29,308 nt of DNA from a virus, in IMG/VR virus record IMGVR_UViG_3300044825_001165, positions 1 to 29,308 of that record. One strand, 5' to 3'. Shown in pieces: positions 24,036 through 29,030 of this stretch (positions are counted from its first letter, which is position 1; each line of letters opens with the position of its first letter). The notes below the pieces were generated by a model. The model had not been told where the DNA came from and searched no databases. It saw only the letters and a program-made list of their open reading frames with translations. A program made the position numbers and the translations under genes.

Positions 24036-24347
24036 TCAGCGGTTGCTGTATTCCATCCACTCGCGGGTGAAGTTCATGTTCTCGATGTCGTACGAGAAGA
24101 TGTCCCCGTCTGACCAAACCACGAACACCTTGTTGTTGACCTTGCGCCAACAGCCGACGAGATAAATCTTTCCACCGCTGCCCTCGATGTAGGTGAGTAA
24201 CGTGCCGTCTTTGCATTGACCTTGATCGGTCGTGAATACGATCTGACCGTTCTCCTTGTTCTTCATGGACCCAATGATCGTCGGGGCGTCTTGTGCAAGC
24301 ACACTACCCGATGCCAAAAGAGCCAGTATTGCGATGATCTTTTTCAC
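24036..24347 (-). CDS. Secreted (signal-peptide) protein
   Basis: 103 aa, GTG start at 24347 with GGAG upstream. It begins MKKIIAILALLASGSVLAQD, a classical Sec signal peptide with probable cleavage after VLA. The mature part has two cysteines (one in DQGQCKDG, one in VGCWRK) that could form a disulfide in the periplasm, and a tail VWSDGDIFSYDIENMNFTRE. I recall similar small secreted phage or prophage proteins but no function. Periplasmic location suggests a role at the envelope, for example superinfection exclusion. That is inference. It is coupled to the 45-aa gene (GTGA). Confidence 0.72.
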   Translation of the reverse strand: MKKIIAILALLASGSVLAQDAPTIIGSMKNKENGQIVFTTDQGQCKDGTLLTYIEGSGGKIYLVGCWRKVNNKVFVVWSDGDIFSYDIENMNFTREWMEYSNR

Positions 24348-24481
24348 CAGTAATCTCCATATTTAGCATTCGTCTGCTTGCCGCGTGAGCAGCGGTAGTT
24401 GGGCGGGGGCACCCACCGCCAATCGGCTTTAGCGAGACGGTGGCCGGTTAAAATTAAAAGCTTCTCGATGATCCATTTCAT
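24344..24481 (-). CDS. 45-aa small protein
   Basis: Starts ATG 24481, ends TGA 24344-24346, which overlaps the GTG of the secreted protein. It begins MKWIIEKLLILTGHRLAKAD, a short hydrophobic-amphipathic N-terminus, then WRWVPPPNYRCSRGKQTNAK and an aromatic end. It overlaps the upstream gene by 53 nt, which is unusually long for this operon, so the call is moderate; the strict coupling to the downstream start favours it. Confidence 0.5.
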   Translation of the reverse strand: MKWIIEKLLILTGHRLAKADWRWVPPPNYRCSRGKQTNAKYGDYW

Positions 24482-24614
24482 TGAGTTTGCGCTCCAGTAA
24501 ATAGATTTGCCGTTGCAACGCTACGATCTGCTCGACCAACCGCTGTCGTTCGGTCGGGGGCGAGGCGGCATTGGCAACCCGTTCGTCAGAATCAATCGGT
24601 ACGTCTTGCTTCAT
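24429..24614 (-). CDS. 61-aa coiled-coil protein
   Basis: ATG 24614 preferred (GGAG about 9 nt upstream) over a TTG start 15 nt earlier. Begins MKQDVPIDSDERVANAASPP, then a leucine-heptad coiled coil (RQRLVEQIVALQRQIYLLER) and a basic end. Unrecognised; probably an oligomeric accessory protein. It overlaps the zinc-protein gene upstream by 23 nt. Confidence 0.62.
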   Translation of the reverse strand: MKQDVPIDSDERVANAASPPTERQRLVEQIVALQRQIYLLERKLNEMDHREAFNFNRPPSR

Positions 24615-24810
24615 CGACGAATTCTCCAAATCGTTTAATCAACTTGCGCATCGCAAAGTTGCGGCGGTATTGCTCCATTTGTTCTGGGGTGACTTTTGAG
24701 CGGTAGTTCTGACTCCTCAGAAAGAAACACCGCCCACGATGCTCAACGCCACAATCGGGGCAACGGGGCGATGCTTTCGGGGCAAGGCCGTACTGCTCGC
24801 GAAAGTTCAT
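24592..24810 (-). CDS. 72-aa zinc-knuckle protein
   Basis: ATG 24810 overlaps the stop of the upstream gene within TTTAAATGA. It begins MNFREQYGLAPKASPRCPDC and has CGVEHRGRCFFLRS, giving a CxxC-x8-C pattern for metal binding, then a basic helix (RRNFAMRKLIKRFGEFVDEA). Possibly nucleic-acid binding. Unrecognised. Confidence 0.66.
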   Translation of the reverse strand: MNFREQYGLAPKASPRCPDCGVEHRGRCFFLRSQNYRSKVTPEQMEQYRRNFAMRKLIKRFGEFVDEARRTD

Positions 24811-25001
24811 TTAAATATCAGTCTCGCAAAGTGATCGAACGCCGCCGCATATTGCAGGGTCGTGCGCTGTGCAGCTCTCGCCACCTCACGCTCCAACTCC
24901 TGCCGCGCCATTTGCTTCTCGTACTCCACAAATTCAGACATCGCAGCGTCTAACTCTTGAATCTGCTCGTCGTTCAAATCAGGCATTTGTTCGTGTGTCA
25001 T
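24807..25001 (-). CDS. 64-aa acidic helical protein
   Basis: ATG 25001 with SD AAGGAGATAAGCAC upstream. Begins MTHEQMPDLNDEQIQELDAA, then charged helix (EYEKQMARQELEREVARAAQ). No family recognised. It ends ...LIFK, whose TTT AAA TGA carries both the end and the next start, and one ATTTAAAT site. Confidence 0.68.
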   Translation of the reverse strand: MTHEQMPDLNDEQIQELDAAMSEFVEYEKQMARQELEREVARAAQRTTLQYAAAFDHFARLIFK

Positions 25002-25035
25002 GTGCTTATCTCCTTATTGTGCAATCGGCTTGAGT

Positions 25036-25188
25036 CTAGGCTTTCATCAGAAAGAACGCAACCGCCCCCGTCAGCGCCGTTACGAAGCCCCAAAAGAAAC
25101 CGGCTCCGTAGATCTGGCGATAAATCGCTCGCATCTCGTCCTCGATGAGCTTGTTAACGTACTCATGTGCGGGTGTGTATTTGTCCAT
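25036..25188 (-). CDS. 50-aa single-span membrane protein
   Basis: ATG 25188 to TAG 25036-25038; it starts 2 nt after the methyltransferase stop. Begins MDKYTPAHEYVNKLIEDEMR and ends with a hydrophobic span (GAGFFWGFVTALTGAVAFFL) and MKA. A C-terminal anchor with a charged N-terminal helix is again visible. No SD is obvious, so it probably relies on coupling. Function unknown. Confidence 0.6.
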   Translation of the reverse strand: MDKYTPAHEYVNKLIEDEMRAIYRQIYGAGFFWGFVTALTGAVAFFLMKA

Positions 25189-25190
25189 GG

Positions 25191-25907
25191 TTATTGCGCC
25201 GTCAGTCTAAAAAGAGTGTTCGGAAGGATGAGCGCGGTCGTGCATTGATCCCGCAGCCCAAAGCGGGCGAGCGTCTCCCGATCTGGCGGGTAGACCAGAA
25301 TGTGCGAGAAGGGCGGGGTCAGTCGCTGCAAAAGAGAATAATTCGCAACGCCCTTTTCCAGCCCCTCAAAGTCATCCAAGGCAAAGAACGTATCGCGGTG
25401 CTTTAGCGTCTTGATGAGGTCAACGTCGCCTTCGGGGAGCCGACCGTCTAGAAAGATCATGTCGGGCAGTATCCGTTTGGATATAACGTCCTCAAACATT
25501 TCGGTGCTGCTCTGGCGGGGATAGCGGCAGATTTCCGTCGAGGATGTTGTGAAGGCAGGGTCGTTCTCCAAAGCAATATCGTTGTTTAAATCGCAGGTGT
25601 AGATCAGCGGTTCGTCCACCCCCGCAAGGGTCATGCCCTCGGAGAGCGCGTAGGTGGAGCGACCGATATACGTGCCGACCTCCACCACCGTCTTGGGCTT
25701 GAAGTAGTACGCCGTAGCCGTCAAAGCCCAAATGGACGAGACAGAGATGCTGCCGGTGGGGTTTTCGGCCTTGGCCTCCAAGCGGCCCAAGTCATGCGCC
25801 ATCGCGGTGATCTCGGGACGGACGTACTCGACCATCTGCGCGTTCTCAAAGATGCGCTGCCAGATCAGTTGCGATAGGGCTTGTCGGTTTAAATTGAGCG
25901 GGTTCAC
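25191..25907 (-). CDS. Class I SAM-dependent methyltransferase
   Basis: 238 aa from GTG 25907, chosen because GGAGG lies 5 nt upstream; the longer frame upstream overlaps a small gene and lacks an SD. Begins MNPLNLNRQALSQLIWQRIF. TVVEVGTYIGRST (about 72-84) is the SAM loop, and later DMIFLDGRLPEGDVDLI and DTFFALDDFEGLEKGVANY match Methyltransf_24-like enzymes. Substrate unknown; small sugar or lipid acceptors are typical for such proteins. It could act with the glycan block or on nucleotides. Confidence 0.82.
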   Translation of the reverse strand: MNPLNLNRQALSQLIWQRIFENAQMVEYVRPEITAMAHDLGRLEAKAENPTGSISVSSIWALTATAYYFKPKTVVEVGTYIGRSTYALSEGMTLAGVDEPLIYTCDLNNDIALENDPAFTTSSTEICRYPRQSSTEMFEDVISKRILPDMIFLDGRLPEGDVDLIKTLKHRDTFFALDDFEGLEKGVANYSLLQRLTPPFSHILVYPPDRETLARFGLRDQCTTALILPNTLFRLTAQ

Positions 25908-25996
25908 AAGTGCCTCCGAAAGATAAAGACCAGAGCGGCAAAGAGGATGAGCAGGAACGCCATGTTTGCGGCGATCTCGTAGTCGGTGGGGGTCAT
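25904..25996 (-). CDS. 30-aa membrane mini-protein
   Basis: ATG 25996 to TGA 25904-25906. Sequence is MTPTDYEIAANMAFLLILFA with ALVFIFRRHL, one membrane span with a basic end. It overlaps the previous stop (ATGA) and the next GTG (GTGA), and the SD of the methyltransferase lies inside it. Very short, so it could be a translation-coupling leader, but its composition and phasing fit a real phage membrane peptide. Confidence 0.5.
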   Translation of the reverse strand: MTPTDYEIAANMAFLLILFAALVFIFRRHL

Positions 25997-26268
25997 GCCT
26001 TGGCCCTCCGCTTGTTAGGCTTCGCGCTGCCGTCAATCGTTTCGAGCAACTTGAGCGCGTCCTTCTTGATGAGCTTCTCCGCGCCAGTTTGCAAAGGCTT
26101 CGGAAGTGCGCGAATGATCGACTCCGCAAGTGAAGTCAGAAAGAAAGAGGCATCGTCACGGTTGGTGACAATCGCAGCCGTGGTGAGCAACGCAGCCACT
26201 TTGATGTCATTGTCAAGCGAGAGAACATCGTGGGCGGGTTTGCGGTCGGTGACTTTGCGCTTTTTCAT
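25993..26268 (-). CDS. 91-aa basic protein
   Basis: ATG 26268 inside the GGAGGCCGCATGA junction element. Begins MKKRKVTDRKPAHDVLSLDN, a helical middle (VAALLTTAAIVTNRDDASFF) and a Lys/Arg-rich end (KPNKRRAKA). Likely nucleic-acid associated by composition. No family recognised. Confidence 0.66.
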   Translation of the reverse strand: MKKRKVTDRKPAHDVLSLDNDIKVAALLTTAAIVTNRDDASFFLTSLAESIIRALPKPLQTGAEKLIKKDALKLLETIDGSAKPNKRRAKA

Positions 26269-26504
26269 GCGGCCTCCCTCTGGTTCAAAATGCTCAAGGC
26301 GACAAGCGTCAGCGTCTTACTGTCTGATCGTATGAACTCCTTGTCTTCTGTGGCACGCAATAGACTGTCAATAAGCTCGGCCTCTTTCTCGTTATTTGCA
26401 GTCAATACGCAATCAAGGCGTGTCAGAAATTCCACTTCCCTACGCTCCCCGTGGATGGTTGCGTAGTCGGACTCCATCGCGCCGACATAAAAGTGAGTCT
26501 TCAT
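26265..26504 (-). CDS. 79-aa protein ending REAA
   Basis: ATG 26504 in a junction element. Begins MKTHFYVGAMESDYATIHGE, has beta/alpha-looking sequence with FLTRLDCVLTANNEKEAELI. Ends in REAA because the SD for the next gene is encoded there. Unrecognised. Confidence 0.65.
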   Translation of the reverse strand: MKTHFYVGAMESDYATIHGERREVEFLTRLDCVLTANNEKEAELIDSLLRATEDKEFIRSDSKTLTLVALSILNQREAA

Positions 26505-26743
26505 GCTGCCTCCGCATCTTTAATTAAATACTCCGAAATAATCCATTGGGCGCGATTTATCGCCTGTCGTGCGTCTTTAATATCGCCCCATGTAATTTCG
26601 TCTTGTGCGTCCCCCAACAGACTCAATGCCATCATCGCCGCACCATTACCGCGCTGGAAGGCTAGTTTCTTCTGAACCTCCTCGCGCATTTGTTCTTCGG
26701 TGCAGCCAAAAATCTTAATGTGTTCAGCGTCTTTACCTTTCAT
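26501..26743 (-). CDS. 80-aa helical protein ending AEAA
   Basis: ATG 26743 in a junction element. Begins MKGKDAEHIKIFGCTEEQMR, then EEVQKKLAFQRGNGAAMMAL and a helical end (DARQAINRAQWIISEYLIKD). Unrecognised. The AEAA end matches the other three genes in this series. Confidence 0.65.
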   Translation of the reverse strand: MKGKDAEHIKIFGCTEEQMREEVQKKLAFQRGNGAAMMALSLLGDAQDEITWGDIKDARQAINRAQWIISEYLIKDAEAA

Positions 26744-26946
26744 GCGGCCTCCTCGCAGTCCTCTACCTCGTGCATTACAACGTCACGCCAATCGTGTTCT
26801 TCTTCGTCGTAACTGTCTTCGTGATCGGCCCAATCCTTGTCAATCAGTTTTTCACGCGCTTCCTGTTCGTTTTCAGCGGTGACGAAAACCAGTCGAACAC
26901 CGTAACTCACTACGGGAACGGTGAAGGTGTAGTACTTCTCGCTCAT
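26740..26946 (-). CDS. 68-aa acidic protein ending EEAA
   Basis: ATG 26946 in a junction element. Begins MSEKYYTFTVPVVSYGVRLV, a beta-like segment, then ENEQEAREKLIDKDWADHED and a very acidic end (DEEEHDWRDVVMHEVEDCEE). A DNA-mimic or metal-binding role is conceivable from the acidity. No family recognised. Confidence 0.62.
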   Translation of the reverse strand: MSEKYYTFTVPVVSYGVRLVFVTAENEQEAREKLIDKDWADHEDSYDEEEHDWRDVVMHEVEDCEEAA

Positions 26947-27137
26947 GCAGCCTCCTGCGGGAAATCCGCGTCAATCGTTTGCAGTTGGTACTCGTAAGCC
27001 CAATGGTCGTTATCAAGTATGTAAGCCAACTTGCCGCGCTTGTCGGTCAAGCTTGTAATCGTGGCGGGTTTAGGGGGTTCGGTTCCCCATGTCCCAGACC
27101 ACATGACTCGTTGTCCAATCTCGTATTGGTAGTGCAT
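26943..27137 (-). CDS. 64-aa protein ending QEAA
   Basis: ATG 27137 chosen by SD (AGGAGACATGAG). Begins MHYQYEIGQRVMWSGTWGTE, has ITSLTDKRGKLAYILDNDHW, consistent with a small SH3-like or beta-barrel fold found in phage proteins. Ends QEAA as above. Unrecognised by name. Confidence 0.62.
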   Translation of the reverse strand: MHYQYEIGQRVMWSGTWGTEPPKPATITSLTDKRGKLAYILDNDHWAYEYQLQTIDADFPQEAA

Positions 27138-27138
27138 C

Positions 27139-27321
27139 TCATGTCTCCTGTTGTTTAAATTCCGGCTCCGCAGCCGGTATCGGTTCAACTGTCGCTCCTT
27201 CGGGGAGCGGGCGTGTGGTGTCGTTGCAGTAGGCAATCAAATCAGACAACCGCTTGACGAGCTTGGCCTCGTCCTTCGTGGCTTTGCGCTTCGGGAAGCG
27301 CGGCGGGGGGATGAGTTCCAT
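27139..27321 (-). CDS. 60-aa basic/Pro-rich protein
   Basis: ATG 27321 follows GGAGG-TTTAA. Begins MELIPPPRFPKRKATKDEAK, ends PIPAAEPEFKQQET. Largely disordered with a helix in the middle. It adjoins the zinc-ribbon gene (TAAATG). Two RTTTAAAY sites (27153, 27320) fall at its ends. Confidence 0.62.
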   Translation of the reverse strand: MELIPPPRFPKRKATKDEAKLVKRLSDLIAYCNDTTRPLPEGATVEPIPAAEPEFKQQET

Positions 27322-27501
27322 TTAAACCTCCTCCCCGTTTTCATCAACCTCAACGTAGTTGGTGTTTTCGCAGTAAGGACAGACGTTGCCCTCGAAAAGC
27401 GTCACCCATTGTCTGCCGATGCCGTAGTCGATCATCTCGCGCTCGCAGATGAATTGCGGCTCGTCGAATTGGCGGGAGCAGTTGGAGCAGCGGTAGCTCA
27501 T
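27322..27501 (-). CDS. 59-aa zinc-ribbon protein
   Basis: ATG 27501 (overlaps previous stop, ATGA) to TAA 27322-27324. Begins MSYRCSNCSRQFDEPQFICE, then NVCPYCENTNYVEV near the end: two CxxC pairs forming a zinc ribbon. Such small proteins bind nucleic acid or RNA polymerase in phages. Position near the operon promoter hints at early regulation, which is inference. Confidence 0.68.
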   Translation of the reverse strand: MSYRCSNCSRQFDEPQFICEREMIDYGIGRQWVTLFEGNVCPYCENTNYVEVDENGEEV

Positions 27502-27773
27502 TGGGCTTCTCCCGTGGCTTTGGCGAGGGCGGCAATTCCTCGGTCAATGGCGAGATTCCATTGTGTTGGGTTGCCGTAGACGTTGCCGGTAACTATTGCT
27601 TGCAGCGCAGCCAGTAAGTCTGGAGCGGCTGCAATTAAACGAGCGTTTGCCTCCGTCTCTGCATCGTTGTGATCATCTTCAACAGAAGCAACGAAAGGCT
27701 TTATGAAGTCACCGTTGCCGTAGATGCAGCGACCGTTAGTAATAATCCATGGGCCTTGTGTGTGTTGTGTCAT
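27498..27773 (-). CDS. 91-aa conserved phage protein
   Basis: ATG 27773 with SD GGAG about 6 nt upstream. Begins MTQHTQGPWIITNGRCIYGN and has EANARLIAAAPDLLAALQAI, a helix recognised from many phage proteins of unknown function. It is the first gene after the predicted promoter at 27800-27829. Confidence 0.74.
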   Translation of the reverse strand: MTQHTQGPWIITNGRCIYGNGDFIKPFVASVEDDHNDAETEANARLIAAAPDLLAALQAIVTGNVYGNPTQWNLAIDRGIAALAKATGEAQ

Positions 27774-27799
27774 GTGCCATCTCCGTTGTTGTTATTGAT

Positions 27800-27829
27800 A
27801 GATTACGCAAGCCGCTTGCATGATGTCAA
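27800..27829 (-). promoter_or_regulatory. Leftward promoter with operator-like spacer
   Basis: TTGACA (27824-27829) has a perfect -35 match; TAATCT (27800-27805) is a partial -10; spacer 18 nt. The perfect palindrome GCAAGC-C-GCTTGC (27807-27819) occupies the spacer, where a bound repressor or MerR-like activator could control the promoter. Start near 27793, about 20 nt before the gene start. Confidence 0.6.
27807..27819. promoter_or_regulatory. Perfect inverted repeat inside promoter spacer
   Basis: GCAAGC-C-GCTTGC, a perfect 6-bp inverted repeat with one central base. It does not match the palindromes at 13435 or 28984, so a distinct DNA-binding protein is likely. Confidence 0.55.
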
Positions 27830-27858
27830 CACACAAGCGACCGCGTGGTGGATGGAGA

Positions 27859-28206
27859 CTAAAAAGGCAAGTTTAGCCTTTGTTTCATCTCCAGATCGTT
27901 TAAACGCTTTTCAATCGCGCTCAGACGATCCGTAATCTCAACTATTTGTTGGGGCAGGAAGTCTTTTGCAGAGCGCGAATATCCCAGAGGGACAGGCGTT
28001 CCCCTTGGAATTGAGATTCTGCCGTGAACGCTGCCGATCAAATTGCCGTTGCGGATATTCCCCGCAATCGCAGCGCGACAACTCGTGAGCGAACACTTGA
28101 TCCGCGCATTCTTCGAGCCGTAAACAAAAATCTCATTGGCAGAGGCCGTGCCACCTAAATCCCGCACAATCTCAACGTAGATGTTTGGCCTTCCTCGTGC
28201 GCTCAT
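27859..28206 (-). CDS. 115-aa wHTH-like protein with coiled coil
   Basis: ATG 28206 overlaps the previous stop (ATGA). Begins MSARGRPNIYVEIVRDLGGT; residues about 5-70 (SANEIFVYGSKNARIK, SCRAAIAGNIRNGNLI) look like a winged-helix DNA-binding fold. The end (VEITDRLSAIEKRLNDLEMK) is a coiled coil. The same architecture is present in the 28203-28517 protein beside it, so they may be diverged paralogues and regulators of this operon. Inference from layout only. Confidence 0.65.
   Translation of the reverse strand: MSARGRPNIYVEIVRDLGGTASANEIFVYGSKNARIKCSLTSCRAAIAGNIRNGNLIGSVHGRISIPRGTPVPLGYSRSAKDFLPQQIVEITDRLSAIEKRLNDLEMKQRLNLPF
27861..27881 (-). terminator. Possible weak terminator
   Basis: AAAGGC and GCCTTT pair with a 7-nt loop, and leftward reading continues in TT before TAG. 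It spans the end of the 27859-28206 gene. The stem is short and A/T-rich, so it may only partly stop early transcription. Confidence 0.35.
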
Positions 28207-28517
28207 TGTGCGCCCTCCAACTGTTCGCGCAGCCTTTTGTTTTCTTCCTCCAACGTGCCGACCTTTGTTTCCAACACGCGAATCTTGATTGTTAGCTCGC
28301 TAATCGGGTCAAACCCAAGGCGCGTGGCCTCGTACTTACCGTTGACCTTTTTTGCTCTGCCGTGAGCCACTTGACGGTCGAGCGAGAGACGGCACGATCC
28401 CCGATCCCCCTTTACGGCCTCGCCAAACATCTCCCGCGCTTTGTCGTGGATCTCTCTGACCGTTGCCAATGAATCGAACTGAAGTAAGGCTTCCAAGTAA
28501 TAAGACGTATTCGCCAC
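28203..28517 (-). CDS. 104-aa wHTH-like protein with leucine zipper
   Basis: GTG 28517 follows GGAGG by 8 nt. Begins MANTSYYLEALLQFDSLATV, a helical part (REIHDKAREMFGEAVKGDRG) and a basic wing-like strand (HGRAKKVNGKYEATRLGFD), then a leucine zipper (IRVLETKVGTLEEENKRLRE). Nearest gene to the strong leftward promoter, so it is probably an early regulatory protein. Not matched to a named family. Confidence 0.65.
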   Translation of the reverse strand: MANTSYYLEALLQFDSLATVREIHDKAREMFGEAVKGDRGSCRLSLDRQVAHGRAKKVNGKYEATRLGFDPISELTIKIRVLETKVGTLEEENKRLREQLEGAQ

Positions 28518-28553
28518 GTTTAAATCCTCCGAGGTAGTAAACAGTCAGCGGCA

Positions 28554-28582
28554 AGGATACAGAGACAAAAATTCATTGTCAA
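28554..28582 (-). promoter_or_regulatory. Strong leftward early promoter
   Basis: TTGACA (28577-28582) and TATCCT (28554-28559) on the minus strand with exactly 17 nt between. This is the best sigma-70 match in the window; start near 28547, 30 nt before the gene. An inverted repeat GACAA...TTGTC (28564-28580) overlaps its -35 and could be an operator. Confidence 0.72.
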
Positions 28583-28598
28583 ACTTTGATTGCTAAAT

Positions 28599-28649
28599 TT
28601 GCTTTGCTTTTTACGATGAATTCTTGCTTTCGTTCATATTTCTTGCTTT
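28599..28649. repeat. TTGCTTT direct repeats upstream of early promoter
   Basis: TTGCTTT occurs at 28599, 28604, 28624 and 28643, the last three spaced 20 and 19 nt, about two helical turns. They lie just upstream of the early promoter -35, so they could be activator sites, an UP-type element or origin iterons. Confidence 0.5.
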
Positions 28650-28919
28650 TGGGCCTTTTGCATGATCAACGCATTCGTATGTCCTTGTAATTTAAATTGA
28701 AATTTAGAAAAATTTTTTCTCACCTTTCAAATTCTTTCTTGCATACGATATACACACAAACTCACTCAAAAGTGTTGCTACGCCGCCACAGAGGGAGGCA
28801 CACACTCTCTCTTGTAGAAAGATATATAATAAAAAAATATAATCTTTATAAGAGGGGGGCTGTTTTTGAAATCAAGGGGTTACGAGCGCAAATATGAGAT
28901 GATAAATTTCATTTGCCCG

Positions 28920-28935
28920 CTTTTGAACTTTTGAA
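28920..28935. repeat. Tandem CTTTTGAA repeat
   Basis: Two adjacent copies of CTTTTGAA, just upstream of the predicted rightward promoter -35 (28941). A protein-binding role is possible. Confidence 0.4.
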
Positions 28936-28940
28936 AGAAT

Positions 28941-28968
28941 TTGCAGGATAGTAAACGAATGATATGAT
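28941..28968 (+). promoter_or_regulatory. Rightward promoter for the terminase gene
   Basis: TTGCAG (28941-28946) and TATGAT (28963-28968), spacer 16 nt. The -10 is 5/6 and the -35 about 4/6 to consensus. A start near 28975 would place the palindrome at 28984-28995 just downstream and the ATG at 29031. Confidence 0.52.
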
Positions 28969-28983
28969 GCCCCTAATTCGGGT

Positions 28984-28995
28984 GGGTGATCACCC
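28984..28995. promoter_or_regulatory. 12-bp perfect palindrome, probable operator
   Basis: GGGTGATCACCC is a perfect palindrome in the leader of the terminase gene, downstream of the predicted start. A bound regulator would block late transcription. Confidence 0.5.
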
Positions 28996-29030
28996 TTAGG
29001 CTACGGGCTAGAGCAAGGGAGCGCGTAAAG

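Larger units (their letters stand above)
28518..29030. promoter_or_regulatory. AT-rich divergent control region
   Basis: 513 nt without a convincing gene, markedly more AT-rich than the rest, lying between the leftward early operon and the rightward terminase gene. It holds the two promoters and repeats listed separately, several A/T runs (28825-28843 has two TATAAT boxes), two RTTTAAAY sites and a GC-rich patch near the terminase. A replication origin is possible but unproven. A short rightward frame at 28697-28897 has no ribosome site and is not called. Confidence 0.6.

Noticed and set aside
28825-28843. Two TATAAT boxes as promoters
   Set aside because: No suitable -35 box at 16-19 nt on either strand; kept only as part of the A/T-rich control region.
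28697-28897. 66-aa rightward frame in the control region
   Set aside because: TTG-type start without SD, A/T-rich low-complexity codons and no overlap with a neighbour; better explained as non-coding control sequence.
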